Notes: a model not told the origin generated them from the sequence alone. Shown: positions 9,159 through 18,432, counted from the stretch's first letter. The stretch: 64,000 nt of DNA from Solirubrobacteraceae bacterium (GCA_030447505.1 JAUJOT010000002.1:310001-374000); one strand, 5' to 3'. Numbers and translations are program-made.

Positions 9159-9317
9159 ATGAACCGGCTGGCGCTCGGAGCGCTTGCCGGCGTTCTGTTC
9201 GGCCTCGGGCTCGCGCTGGGCACGAACGTGTCCGGCCTCGTGCTCGCGCTCTACGGGTTGGTGCTCGGAGCGCTGCTCGCGGCGCTGTTCGTCAAGCTCT
9301 CGCGCGGGCCGCGCTGA
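9159..9317 (+). CDS. Small membrane protein
   Basis: A 52-residue ORF starting at ATG 9159. It encodes two closely spaced hydrophobic segments (LALGALAGVLFGLGLAL and GLVLALYGLVLGALLAALFV) joined by a short TNVS turn and ends in a basic tail, so it would form a helical hairpin in the membrane. Codon third positions are strongly G/C. No family is recognised. It lies between the HtrA-like protease and the lipoprotein gene on the same strand. Confidence 0.5.
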   Translation: MNRLALGALAGVLFGLGLALGTNVSGLVLALYGLVLGALLAALFVKLSRGPR

Positions 9318-9403
9318 CGCGGGCGGCAGCCTCGAGCGCTGCCATTGTCAGCGCGCTGACCGCCTCGCGATTCGCGGACGCTCCCGCGGGCAGTGCCACA
9401 TGT

Positions 9404-10024
9404 ATGAGACATCCCGTAGTGAGCCTGATCGCCGCCGCCGCGCTGCTGGGCGCGGCCGGCTGCGGATCCGACAACGACGCCGAGGACGAGCAGGCGGTGA
9501 CGACGGCCGGCGGCGGTCAGGTCACGGCGACGACCGAAGACCCCGACACCACCACCGAACCCGCGAGGGACGCCGGGCAGACGGACGCCGGGCAGACGGA
9601 CGGCGAGCTGTCGGCGGAGGGCCGTGCCGTGCTTGCCGCCACCCAGGATCTCGCCGCTGACGTCAGCGAGACCGCCGAGGAGTTCGGACGCGGGCGGATC
9701 GACGAGGACGAGGCGAGGGCGCAGCTCGAGCTCGCGCGCGAGCGCGCCGACGACCTGCGGCGCCGCGCGCAGGAGCTGCCCGCTGCCGGCCGCGGTCGCG
9801 AGCGGCTGGCCTCGTTGAACGAAGAGATCAGCCGTACCGCGAGTGACCTCTCGAGGCTCGTGTCCGAGGGTCGTCGAGAGAGCCGCGACGAGATCAGGGA
9901 GCGCATCGCGCAGCTGCGCGGCGAGGCGCGGTCGACGTTCGACACGCTGAGCGAGCAGCTCGACGAGCAGGCGCAGGAGCGAATCCGCGAAGCGCTCGAC
10001 CGCATCGGTGTCAACGCCCCCTAG
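9404..10024 (+). CDS. Putative lipoprotein with coiled-coil C-terminal domain
   Basis: A 206-residue protein with a lipoprotein signal peptide (VVSLIAAAALLGAAGCG, lipobox Cys near residue 19). A disordered Thr/Asp/Gln-rich linker follows, containing a 15-base tandem duplication that repeats DAGQT. A long charged helical region (about 65-206) is rich in Glu, Arg and Leu and is probably coiled coil. ATG 9404 was chosen because it places the signal peptide at the N-terminus; the frame is open further upstream without coding features. No enzymatic motif is seen. A strong hairpin terminator follows at 10038-10065. Confidence 0.7.
   Translation: MRHPVVSLIAAAALLGAAGCGSDNDAEDEQAVTTAGGGQVTATTEDPDTTTEPARDAGQTDAGQTDGELSAEGRAVLAATQDLAADVSETAEEFGRGRIDEDEARAQLELARERADDLRRRAQELPAAGRGRERLASLNEEISRTASDLSRLVSEGRRESRDEIRERIAQLRGEARSTFDTLSEQLDEQAQERIREALDRIGVNAP
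9569..9598 (+). repeat. 15-bp tandem repeat, two copies
   Basis: GACGCCGGGCAGACG occurs twice head to tail (9569-9583 and 9584-9598) inside the linker of the lipoprotein gene and adds one DAGQT unit in frame. Confidence 0.9.
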
Positions 10025-10037
10025 TGAGTCGCCCAGG

Positions 10038-10065
10038 AACGTTGCGCCCGACCGGGTGCAACGTT
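10038..10065. terminator. Bidirectional hairpin terminator
   Basis: AACGTTGCGCCC, a GACC loop, then GGGTGCAACGTT. The 12-bp stem has a single G/T position that wobbles in RNA, and TTTG follows on the + strand. It lies between the convergent lipoprotein gene (stop 10024) and the formate dehydrogenase membrane subunit gene (stop 10078), so it could end transcripts from both sides. Confidence 0.75.
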
Positions 10066-10077
10066 TGTGGGCGGCCC

Positions 10078-11496
10078 CTAGTACGGCGCGCGCCCGGTGC
10101 CTGGCGTGCCAGGCACCGGGCCGGCGCGGCCGAGCAGGCGCTCCGCGATCAGGCTGGCGCGGCGGACCGCCTCCGGGTACGCGCCCCGAGCGCGCGGTCG
10201 ACGGAGCGGGGTGCGCAGCGACGACGGGAGGCGACGCGCAGGGCGCCGCGTGAGGGGCTCGTCGTCGGCCATGACCGCGCCGCGCGCCACGCGCGCGACC
10301 GCCTCGTCGTCGGTCGCCGAGGTCCGGCCCGCGCCGATCCAGGCGTAGCGGAACGCCAGGCCTGCGCCGAGCTGGCAGACGCTGGCGACATCATCTGCGC
10401 GACGGCCCAGCGGCCGTCGCAGGAGCCGCAGCGCGAGCCCCGTGCGCGCGGCCCACGTGGCGCTGCGAAACAGCCGCCCGGGCATGCCGTGCTCGAGGCT
10501 GCGCGCGGCGCGGCCCAGCCGCTTCTCGTTGAACGAGGCGAGCGCGAGCTCGCTCAGCATCGCGCCGGTCTCGACGTTGCCGAGCGCCGCGCGCGTCGGG
10601 TGGCCCGCGGGCAGGCCGGCGGCGACGAGCGCCAGCCGCGTCGCCGCCGCTCCCGTCGCGGCGGCCGTGCAGACGAAGATCGGTCCCAGCAGCAGGCGGC
10701 TGCGCGCCCACAGCGGGACCGCCGTCGTGGCCAGCAGCACGCCGGTGTAGGACCCGAGGTAGGCCCCGACGACGACGTTCGCGCCGCCGATCGCGCGCGC
10801 GGCGCGCGGCCGGCCGAGCAGGTCGGCGGCCACGGCGGCGCCGGCGAGGCCGCTGAAGCCGGCGAGCGACCACGCGCCGAGGTTCATCGGCGATCGCGGC
10901 TTGAAGATCCGCAGCATGTTCAAGAAGCGTGACGGGCGACCGAGGTCGGCGATCAGCAAGGGCGGCGACGGCAGCACGGCGGCCAGCGCGACGTTGCGTG
11001 CGATCGCCGCCGAGCGGTGGTCGCCGGCCAGGTCGCAGCCGAGCGCGACGAATGACGAGCCGGCCGCGATGCCGCCGAACCAGAAGTACAGGGGCACCTC
11101 CCATGTCCAGACCGGGGCGCTGATGACGGGGCCGCGGACCGGCGGCATCTCGCCGCCGCGCATGCGACGGTTGGCCTGCGCTACCGCCGGCAGGTCCGCG
11201 GTCGCGCTTGCGTACTGCGTGTCGTCCTTGAAGAGGAACGACCACGCGGCGTCGGCCCAGCCGCCGCGCTGCAGCGCCACGCGCGCGCCCGGCTCGGCGC
11301 GCTCCCAGGCGCCCGGCTCGCCTCGCGTTCCGAGCGCCGGCGACATGTCGCGGCCGCCGCCGGCGCGGACGGGCCGCTGCGTCTCGCGCTCGGCCGCGGT
11401 CGCCGGCGGCTCGTCGGCCGGCATCACCGTGGCCGGGGCCGGCGTGTCGCCGAGTGGCGCGCGGGGAACGCGCCGGTCGTCATCGGGCTCGCTCAT
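10078..11496 (-). CDS. nrfD: NrfD/PsrC-type membrane subunit of formate dehydrogenase
   Basis: A 472-residue polytopic protein related to NrfD/PsrC, the quinone-facing membrane subunit of many molybdopterin oxidoreductases. A disordered N-terminal region (about 1-110) is followed by WTWEVPLYFWFGGIAAGSSFVAL, the usual first NrfD helix, and about eight more hydrophobic segments to about residue 370. An Arg-rich tail ends in GPVPGTPGTG. It would pass electrons between the FdhB iron-sulfur clusters and menaquinone. The ATG (11496) overlaps the in-frame stop of the frame-corrected fdhB (ATGA), which indicates coupling. The long charged N-terminus is unusual for NrfD. No cytochrome b556-type subunit is present. 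Confidence 0.85.
   Translation of the reverse strand: MSEPDDDRRVPRAPLGDTPAPATVMPADEPPATAAERETQRPVRAGGGRDMSPALGTRGEPGAWERAEPGARVALQRGGWADAAWSFLFKDDTQYASATADLPAVAQANRRMRGGEMPPVRGPVISAPVWTWEVPLYFWFGGIAAGSSFVALGCDLAGDHRSAAIARNVALAAVLPSPPLLIADLGRPSRFLNMLRIFKPRSPMNLGAWSLAGFSGLAGAAVAADLLGRPRAARAIGGANVVVGAYLGSYTGVLLATTAVPLWARSRLLLGPIFVCTAAATGAAATRLALVAAGLPAGHPTRAALGNVETGAMLSELALASFNEKRLGRAARSLEHGMPGRLFRSATWAARTGLALRLLRRPLGRRADDVASVCQLGAGLAFRYAWIGAGRTSATDDEAVARVARGAVMADDEPLTRRPARRLPSSLRTPLRRPRARGAYPEAVRRASLIAERLLGRAGPVPGTPGTGRAPY
10093..10120. repeat. Perfect 12-bp inverted repeat
   Basis: CCCGGTGCCTGG, a CGTG loop, then CCAGGCACCGGG, lying inside the last codons of the NrfD-like gene. It sits 27 bases from the hairpin at 10038-10065, so the fdh transcript could end in two tandem hairpins; it may add to termination or to 3' end stability. 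Confidence 0.7.
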
Positions 11497-12541
11497 CGCT
11501 GCCACCTGCGCGCCGCGGCGCGCGCCGCCCAGCCGCGCGGCCCGCTCGGCTGCGCTCCCCTGGCGGCGAGCACGAACGCCGCCGCCACGCCGGCGGCCGC
11601 CAGCAGCCCCGCGCCGAACGCCGCCGCCGTCGCGGGCACGACGTTCTCCTGGATCGGCGACTCGGCCTGCGCCGGCAGCCCGTAGCGCTCGGGAGCGTGC
11701 GTGAGCAGGAAGAACGCGCCGAGCCCCCGGCGAGCTCCTCGTCGGGATCGTCGCCGGCGCCGTAGAGGTAGGCGTCGCCGATGCCGCGCCGGTGCAGCTC
11801 GCCGACGCGCCGGGCCGCGATCTCGACGAGCTCGTCATAGGGCCCGAACTGGATCGAGTCGGTCGGGCAGGACTTCGCGCAGGCCGGCTCGAGGCCGTCC
11901 TCGATGCGGTCGTAGCAGAGGGTGCACTTGGCGGCGCGGCCGTCCTCGTGGTCGCGCGCGACGACGCCGAACGGGCAGGCGGGCACGCAGTAGCCGCACC
12001 CGTTGCAGACGTCGGGCTGCAGGATCACCGTGTCGAACTCGGTCCGGATCAGCGCCCCGGTCGGGCAGGCGTCGAGGCAGCCGGCGTTCGTGCAGTGCTT
12101 GCAGACGTCGGACATGAAGATCCAGTCGTCCATCGCCGCGACGGCCGCGGCGACGTCGACGCCGCCGTCGGCGCCGGCCGCGGCGACGCTCACGAGGTCG
12201 GGACCGTCGCCCTCGGTACCGCCGGCGGCGGGGATCTGCGGCAGCTGCCCGCCCGCACCGGCGCGCAGCCGCCGCGCGGCGTCGTCGCGCGCGGGCGGCG
12301 TCGCCTCGGCCAGCTCGACGAAGCGCACGTGGCGCCACGTCGACGCGTTCAGGCCGCCGGTGTGGTCGTAGGAGCCGCCCTTGAGGAACTGGGCGCCGTC
12401 GCCGGGAAGGTCGTTCCACTGCTTGCAGGCGACCTCGCAGGCCTTGCAGCCGATGCAGACGGTCGTGTCCGTGAAGAAGCCCATCCGCTGCGCCTCGGGG
12501 CGCTCGATCGCGCGCTCGGTCGCTGAGGCGCGCGTCGTCAC
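11493..12541 (-). CDS. fdhB: Formate dehydrogenase iron-sulfur subunit FdhB (frameshifted in this sequence)
   Basis: Ferredoxin-like subunit carrying four [4Fe-4S] clusters. Four Cys groups are present: CIGCKACEVAC, CKHCTNAGCLDAC, CNGCGYCVPAC and CTLC with CAKSC. The GTG start at 12541 overlaps the fdhA stop (GTGA) and gives an N-terminus before MGFFTDTTVCIGC. The frame breaks at the CCCCC run 11724-11728. Restoring one base gives GGLGAFFLLTHAPERYGLP, then a C-terminal membrane helix (VVPATAAAFGAGLLAAAGVAAAFVL), as in FdhB/FdnH proteins. The corrected frame stops at 11493, overlapping the nrfD start as ATGA. As printed, the protein lacks its anchor and runs on in the wrong frame to 11480. A sequencing error is more likely than true inactivation. 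Confidence 0.88.
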
Positions 12542-15500
12542 GTGATCTCCGATGGGTACTCGGCGGCCGGATCGTCCTCGTCGGGCCGGATCGGCCGCTG
12601 CAGCCGCGCACCCGCGAGCCTGGCCGTCGTCGGGCGCTCGCGCCGCCCGGCGCGGACGTTGCAGGAGAAGGCCTTGGACTCCTGGATGTTGACGTTGGGG
12701 TCGCCCGACAGCGCGCCGAGGTCGTTCGTGCTGTCGCCGTGGACGCCGCCCGCGAAGCCCCAGTGCCATGGCAGGCAGACCTGGTGGACGATCCGCCCGT
12801 CGAGCTTCAGGGGGCGCACGCGCGGGGTCACCTTCGCCCGCGCCTCGATCTCGCCCCGCGACGTCTCGACGGTCATCCAGCCGCCGTCCTCGATGCCGCG
12901 GTCGGCGGCGAGCGCCGGGTCGATCTCGGCGAACATCTCGGGCTGCAGCTCGGCGAGCCAGGGCAGGTTGCGGCTCATCGCACCGGCGGTGTGGTGCTCC
13001 GTCAGGCGGAAGCTGGTGGCGACGATCGGGTAGCGCGGATCGCCGCTGGCGTTGTAGGGGTTCTCCGGCCGCTGCCACTTGACGGCCGCCGGGTTCATGT
13101 GGAGATCCGGATACAGCGGGTGCTCGAAGGGCGACTCGAACGGCTCGTAGTGCGTCGGCAGCGGGCCGTCGAGCAGGCCGCTGGGAGCAAACAGCCAGCC
13201 GCGCCCGTCGGGCAGCATGATGAACGGGTCGTCGCCGGAGATCGCGTCCATCGCCAACGCGTCGGGCGGCGCCCTGTAGTCGGGGCGCTTGTCGGCGGGG
13301 AAGTCGGGGACGTCGTAGCCCGTCCAGCGCTGCTGCTCGGCGTCCCACCAGACGTAGCGCTTGCGCTCCGACCACGGCCGTCCGTCGGGATCGGCCGACG
13401 CACGGTTGTAGAGCACGCGCCGGTTCAGCGGCCATGCCCAGCCCCAGTGCGGCGACACCCAGCCGCCCGGCGCGGTGATGTCACCGGGGTCGCGCCGGCG
13501 CGCCTGGTTGACGCCGTCCTCGAAGTAGCCGCTGTAGATCCAGCACCCGCATGCCGTCGAGCCGTCGTCGCGCAGGGCGGTGAAGGCGGGCAGCGGCTCG
13601 CCCGTCGCGACGTCGTAGCCGTTGATCTCCCTGGCGACGGCCTCGACATCGGGCTCTCGGATCTCCCCGTGCTCGGGGTAGTCCCAGGTGAGGTTGAGGA
13701 TCGGCCAGTCGCGGTCGCGCCGCGAGCCGGCGTAGTGGGCGCGCACGCGCCGGCCGAGGTGGTGCATGAACCACAGCTCCGAGCGCGCGTCAGCGGGCGG
13801 ATCGAGCGCCTTGTCGCGCCACTGCAGCAGCCGCTGGGTGTTCGTGAACGTCCCCTCCTTCTCGACGTGCGAGGCGGCCGGCATCAGGAAGACCTCGGTC
13901 TGGATGTCCTCGATGCGCAGCTCGCCGGACCTCACCTCGGGGCTGTCGCGCCAGAACGTCGCCGACTCGATCTCCGTCAGGTCGCGCACGACGAGCCACT
14001 TCAGGCTCGCCAGCGCGCGGCGCTGCAGACCCGAGTGCTGCGAGCCGACGGCCGGGTTCTGGCCCATCAGGAACAGGCCCTCGACGCCGCCGTCGATCGC
14101 GCGCAGCATCGTCGAGAAGTGCGAGTGGTTGCCCGTCAGCTTGGGCAGGTGCCGGAAGCCGAACTCGTTCTCGCGGGTCGCCGCTTCGCCGAACCACGCC
14201 TTCAGCAGCGAGACGACGTAGGTCTCGTAGAACGCCCACCAGCCGCGCTGCTTGCCGCCCGCCTCGACGTGGTCGCACAGCGACGGCCCGTCGGCAGCCG
14301 CGCGCGGCATCTCCAGGTAGCCCGGGAGGATGTCGAACAGCGTCGGGATGTCCGTCGAGCCCTGGATCGACGCGTGCCCGCGCAGCGCCATGATGCCCCC
14401 GCCGGGGCGCCCGATGTTGCCGAGCAGCAGCTGCAGGATCGCCGCCGTGCGGATGATCTGCACGCCCGCCGTGTGCTGCGTCCAGCCGACGGCGTAGCAC
14501 AGCGCGGTGGTGCGATCGCGTCCGGAGTTCTGCACGAGCGCGTCCGCGACCGCGCGGAAGTCCTGCTGAGAGATGCCGCAGACGCGCTGCACGAACTCGG
14601 GCGTATAGCGGGCGAAGTGCCGGCGGAGCACCTGGAAGACGCAGCGTGGATGGCGCAGCGTGTCGTCGCGCGGGGCGCCGCCCGGATCGATGCCGCCGCC
14701 GCTGCGCTCGTCGTAGCCCTGGCTCGTGTGCGTCTGGGCGTCGCCGTCGGTGCCGCCGCCCGCGTTCTCGTACTGCCACGTCGCCGGGTCGTACGTCGCG
14801 GTCTCTGCGTCGAAGCCCGAGAACAGCCCGCCGAGGTCCTCGGTGTCCTGGAAGTCGTCGCGCAGGATCGTCGGCGCGTTGGTGTAGTTGACGACGTACT
14901 CGCGGAAGTAGGACTCGCTCTCGATGACGTGGCGGATCAGCGCGCCGAGCAAGGCGATGTCGGTGCCGGCGCGGATCGGGACGTGGAGGTCGGCGAGCTG
15001 GCTCGTGCGGCCGAAGCGCGGATCGACGTGGATGATCGTCGCGCCGCGCTCCTTGGCCTTCATCACCCAGCGGAAGCCGACCGGATGCGCCTCGGCCATC
15101 GAGGATCCCTGGATCAGGACGCAGTCAGCGTTCTGCAGGTCCTGCTGGAAGCCGGTGGCGCCGCCGCGCCCGAACGTCGCGCCCAGACCGGGCACCGTCG
15201 AGGAGTGTCATATGCGCGCCTGGTTCTCGATCTGGATCGCCCCCATCGCGGTGAAGAGCTTCTTGATGAGGTAGTTCTCCTCGTTGTCGAGCGTCGCGCC
15301 GCCGAGGTGGGCGAAGCCGAGCGTGCGGTCGACGCGCCAGCCCTGGCGGTCGGCGTCCTGCCAGCCGTTCTCGCGGGCCGCTACCACGCGCTCGGCGATC
15401 ATGTCCATCGCCTGCTCGAGCTCGAGCTCCTCCCAGTCGCTGCCGCCCGGCCGCCGGTACCTCACCTTCGTCAGGCGCCCGGGCTGCTGGACGAGCTGGC

Positions 15501-15828
15501 GCGACGCGGCTCCCTTCGGGCACAGCGTCCCCTGGTTGATCGGCGAGCGCGGGTTGCCCTCGATGTCGACGAGCTCGCCCCCGCGCGTGTAGACGAGCTG
15601 GCCGCAGCCGACGGCGCAGTAGGGGCACACCGACTCGGTCACCTTCAGGCCGGCGACGCGCGCGCCGGCGCGTCGCGTCGGCGGCGAGGCGGCGCTGGCG
15701 CCCATACCCCAGTCGAGCGCTCGACCGAGCAGCGGAACGCGCCGCGCGCGCTCGAACGAGCTGGGCCGTGACCCGGGCCTGCTCGGCTGTCCGTCGCGCT
15801 CGTCCACGGGCCGTTCTCGCCGGCTCAT
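12538..15828 (-). CDS. fdhA: Formate dehydrogenase catalytic subunit FdhA, selenocysteine-containing
   Basis: Molybdopterin (Mo/W-bis-MGD) formate dehydrogenase of 1096 residues, read through an in-frame UGA at 15210-15208 as Sec207. It oxidises formate to CO2 or does the reverse. The N-terminal [4Fe-4S] domain has Cys68, 71, 75 and 103 (CPYCAVGCGQ and LCPKGAA). The residues either side of the UGA read IENQARI-U-HSSTVPGLG, the selenocysteine site of known FdhA proteins. The rest continues without a break to the MGD-binding C-terminal domain (HHTAGAMSRNLPWLAELQPEMF). A SECIS hairpin lies directly after the UGA. No twin-arginine signal is seen, so a cytoplasmic-facing enzyme is likely. ATG 15828 was chosen; GTG 15855 is an alternative. 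The stop overlaps the fdhB start. Confidence 0.92.
15179..15210 (-). promoter_or_regulatory. UGA codon plus bacterial SECIS element in fdhA
   Basis: On the minus strand the UGA (15210-15208) is followed after 12 bases by GTGCCC, the loop GGTCT, then GGGCGC, a 6-bp stem with one wobble pair. The GGUCU apical loop sits at the same codon distance from the UGA as the SelB-binding loop of Escherichia coli fdhF. This supports selenocysteine insertion rather than termination. Confidence 0.88.
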
Positions 15829-15893
15829 ACCCGGCTGCGCGCGCACGCGAATCACCGCTTCGCCGACGAGGCGCGGGTCGGTGGCGCGTCGCC

Positions 15894-15917
15894 TCTGCGT
15901 CTGATCGCAGACGCAGA
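15894..15917. promoter_or_regulatory. Inverted repeat upstream of fdhA
   Basis: TCTGCGTCTG, ATCG, CAGACGCAGA: a perfect 10-bp dyad in the 150-base gap between the YihY-like gene (stop 15979) and fdhA (start 15828). It has no T tract on either side, so it could be an operator or attenuator for the fdh operon as easily as a terminator for the upstream gene. Confidence 0.55.
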
Positions 15918-15978
15918 TGTCGGGGCGAGCCCAAAAGGCGATCCGCTCGGACTCCTGAGTTCGAAGCCGCCGGCGTGG

Positions 15979-17013
15979 TCAGCCTCGTCGCTCGCTGGGC
16001 CGGTCGGCGCCGCGAGCGCCAGGGCGGTCGGCGGCTCCGGGCGAGCCGGCGGGCGCCCCGCGGTCGTCACCGCCATCGGCCGAGCGCGGCCGCACGACGA
16101 GGCCGCGCAGCGCTCGCCGCAGGCGCCGCTTCAGCGGCTCCTGACTCGGCGTCGGGGGCGGCCCGTCGCGCACCGCCGGCCACTCCGACGCGACCTCGGC
16201 GCCGAGCAGGAAGAGATTGGCCGTGACGAAGACGAAGACGAGGAACGCGATGATGCCGCCCAGCGACGCGTAGACGGCGCCGTAGTTGGCGGCGTTTTCG
16301 AGGTAGATCGAGAAGCCCGCCTTGGCGGCCTCGAAGCCGAGCACTGCGACCAGCACACCGGGCCACGTCTCGCGCGGCCCGCTGCGGCGCGCCGGCACGA
16401 CCGCGAAGACGAACGCGCAGACGGCGAACGCCAGCAGCGCGGGGACGAGCCGGCCGGCCAGCAGGATCGCATCGTGCGCCAGCGCGCCCGCAACGCCGAG
16501 CCGGTCGCCGAGCGACGCGACGAGCTGCACGGCGAGCGTGATCGCAAGCGACGTCGCGATGACGACGCCCGTCGCGAACACCAGCAGCAGGTCGACGAGC
16601 TTGCCCTGCAGCGGCGGCCGCGGGTCCGCGACCTCCCAGGCCGCGTTGAGCGCGTGGCGAACGGCGCCCATCACGGCGCTGGCGGCGAACAGCAGGCCGG
16701 CGCCCCCGAAGATGCCGAAGCCGCCGCTGGCCGACGTCACCGAGGCCAGCAGCTGCTCGAGGTCCGCGCGCCCGCGGTCCTCGCGCAGGGGGACGTTGTC
16801 GAGCACGAACTCGATCACCCGCTGGCGGGCCGCATCGTCGTCGGCGACGAGGCCGAAGACCGCGACGAGCACGATCGCCAGCGGAAACAGCGACAGCAGC
16901 GAGTAGTAGGAGATCGCCGCCGCCCGCTGAGGACAACCGTCGTCGAAGAACTCGCCGAGGGCTCGCCCGGCGAGCGCGATGCCCGAGCGCGTCGCACGGC
17001 TGATCGGCCCCAT
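15979..17013 (-). CDS. YihY/virulence factor BrkB family membrane protein
   Basis: A 344-residue membrane protein of the YihY/BrkB (formerly RNase BN) family. The segment DDGCPQRAAAISYYSLLSLFPLAIVLVAVFGL is the family hallmark, and about six hydrophobic helices follow up to TANLFLLGAEVASEW. The C-terminal 60 residues are charged and disordered. Function in this family is not settled; transport or envelope roles have been proposed. Start at ATG 17013; a TTG at 17037 in the same frame overlaps the upstream stop (TTGA) and may be the true coupled start. Confidence 0.85.
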   Translation of the reverse strand: MGPISRATRSGIALAGRALGEFFDDGCPQRAAAISYYSLLSLFPLAIVLVAVFGLVADDDAARQRVIEFVLDNVPLREDRGRADLEQLLASVTSASGGFGIFGGAGLLFAASAVMGAVRHALNAAWEVADPRPPLQGKLVDLLLVFATGVVIATSLAITLAVQLVASLGDRLGVAGALAHDAILLAGRLVPALLAFAVCAFVFAVVPARRSGPRETWPGVLVAVLGFEAAKAGFSIYLENAANYGAVYASLGGIIAFLVFVFVTANLFLLGAEVASEWPAVRDGPPPTPSQEPLKRRLRRALRGLVVRPRSADGGDDRGAPAGSPGAADRPGARGADRPSERRG

Positions 17014-17033
17014 CGCTGCGCCGTACCCGCCGA

Positions 17034-18188
17034 TCAACCCTGAGCACGGCTGACGGGATCGAGCGAGACGCGTTCCGGCGCCTGCGCCGGCGGTCGCTCC
17101 GGTCCCGAGTATGCGCGCGAGCGCGTTTTCAGGTAGTCGAGGACGTCCCATGCGGTCGCGGCGACGGGGACCGCCAGCAGTGCGCCGACGAGGCCGGCGA
17201 GCACCGCGCCGGCCGTCAGCGCGAGCAGGATCGCCACCGGGTGCAGCGCGATCGAGCGGCCGACGACGAGCGGGTACAGCAGGTCGCCCTCGAGCTGCTG
17301 GATGACCGTGATGACGACCACCACCAGGAGAGCAGCGACGGCCCCCTCGGTGACGAGCGCGACGAGCGCAGCGACCGCGCCCGCCAGGACGGCGCCGGCG
17401 AGCGGCACGAACGCTCCCAGGAACGTCAGCACGGCCAGTGGCAGGACGAGCGGCACGCCGATCACGAGCAGGGCGATCCCGATCAGCACGGCGTCGACGA
17501 GCGCGATGATCGCGACGCCGCGGACATAGCCGCAGGCGGTCGACCACATGCGCCGGCCGATCGCGTCGGCGTCCGTGCGATGGACGATCGGGAGCAGCTC
17601 GACGGTCCACGACCAGATCCGCCGCCCGTCGTGGACGAAGAAGAAGAGGACGACGAGCGTCAGCAGCAGGCCGGCGATGACCTCGAAGACGAGCGCGGCG
17701 CCCGAGAGCAGGCTGCCGGTGACGTTGCCCGCGCCGCTCGCGCCCTCGAGCGCGCGGTCGACGGCGCGCGTGACCTGCTCGCGCTCGATGTCCAATGGCC
17801 CCTGGCTCAGCCACCGCAGCGCTTCGTCGAGCCCCTGGCGGGCGCTGCGCCCGACCTCGTCGAACTCGGCGACGATCGCGGGGACGATGCTGACGAGCAC
17901 GCCCACGAACACGGCCAGCGCAGCCAGCATCACGACGAGCGCCGCGGCGGCGCTCGGGATGCCGAGGCGCCGCAGGGCGTCGGCCGGCCCGACGAGCAGC
18001 GTCGCGAGCAGCAGCGCCAGCAGCACCGGGAGCACGACGAGCCACAGCTGGACGACGACGAATCCCGCTATCGCCAGCCCGGCGGCCGCCAGCACGACGT
18101 TCAGGCCGAGCCGCGCGACCGGCCACAGCGAGCCGGCCACGGCGGACCGACCTGGCCGCCGGCCGCCGTCCGCGGCCTCATCGCTCAT
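17034..18188 (-). CDS. AI-2E family transporter (PerM-like permease)
   Basis: A 384-residue permease of the AI-2E/PerM family. Two N-terminal helix pairs (about 22-90) lead to an amphipathic soluble region (about 105-165), then five or six further helices including LLLTLVVLFFFVHDG, the glycine-rich GAFVPLAGAVLAGAVAALVALV and the family motif QQLEGDLLYPLVVGRSIALHP. The family exports small signals or may act as sodium antiporters; the substrate is unknown here. The start overlaps the upstream small membrane gene by 11 bases, and the end abuts the YihY gene, so these genes form one operon. Confidence 0.88.
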   Translation of the reverse strand: MSDEAADGGRRPGRSAVAGSLWPVARLGLNVVLAAAGLAIAGFVVVQLWLVVLPVLLALLLATLLVGPADALRRLGIPSAAAALVVMLAALAVFVGVLVSIVPAIVAEFDEVGRSARQGLDEALRWLSQGPLDIEREQVTRAVDRALEGASGAGNVTGSLLSGAALVFEVIAGLLLTLVVLFFFVHDGRRIWSWTVELLPIVHRTDADAIGRRMWSTACGYVRGVAIIALVDAVLIGIALLVIGVPLVLPLAVLTFLGAFVPLAGAVLAGAVAALVALVTEGAVAALLVVVVITVIQQLEGDLLYPLVVGRSIALHPVAILLALTAGAVLAGLVGALLAVPVAATAWDVLDYLKTRSRAYSGPERPPAQAPERVSLDPVSRAQG

Positions 18189-18432
18189 GCGTCCCCCCGC
18201 CGATGACCCAGTCGGCAAGCCGCGCGAGCGGCCCGCGGCCGGCGTTCGAGCCGAGCTTGACGATCACGGCCAGCGCGAGCGTCGTGCAGACGCCGGCCAG
18301 CAGCCGGACCCACCAGCGGTCCGGCACCGCCGCGCCGACCGTCACGCCGATGCTCAGCAGGACGCCCAGCAGCGTGATGCCGCCCGTCGTGAGGCTGAGG
18401 CTGCGGGCGCTGCGCTCGCCGGAATCGGCCAT
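18178..18432 (-). CDS. Small two-helix membrane protein
   Basis: An 84-residue protein starting at ATG 18432. Two hydrophobic helices (about residues 13-33 and 38-57) are separated by PDRWW, followed by a short basic tail. It resembles small uncharacterised actinobacterial membrane proteins. It overlaps the AI-2E permease start by 11 bases and may act with it. No motif indicates a function. Confidence 0.6.
   Translation of the reverse strand: MADSGERSARSLSLTTGGITLLGVLLSIGVTVGAAVPDRWWVRLLAGVCTTLALAVIVKLGSNAGRGPLARLADWVIGGGTHER

Noticed and set aside
10024-10932. 302-codon + strand ORF after the lipoprotein gene
   Set aside because: It is antisense to the NrfD-like gene, which has clear transmembrane helices and operon coupling.
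12739-15771. A 1010-codon open frame on the + strand opposite fdhA
   Set aside because: It is the antisense shadow of a high-GC gene; it is full of Arg/Gly/Val, has no recognisable domain, and fdhA on the other strand has complete motifs.
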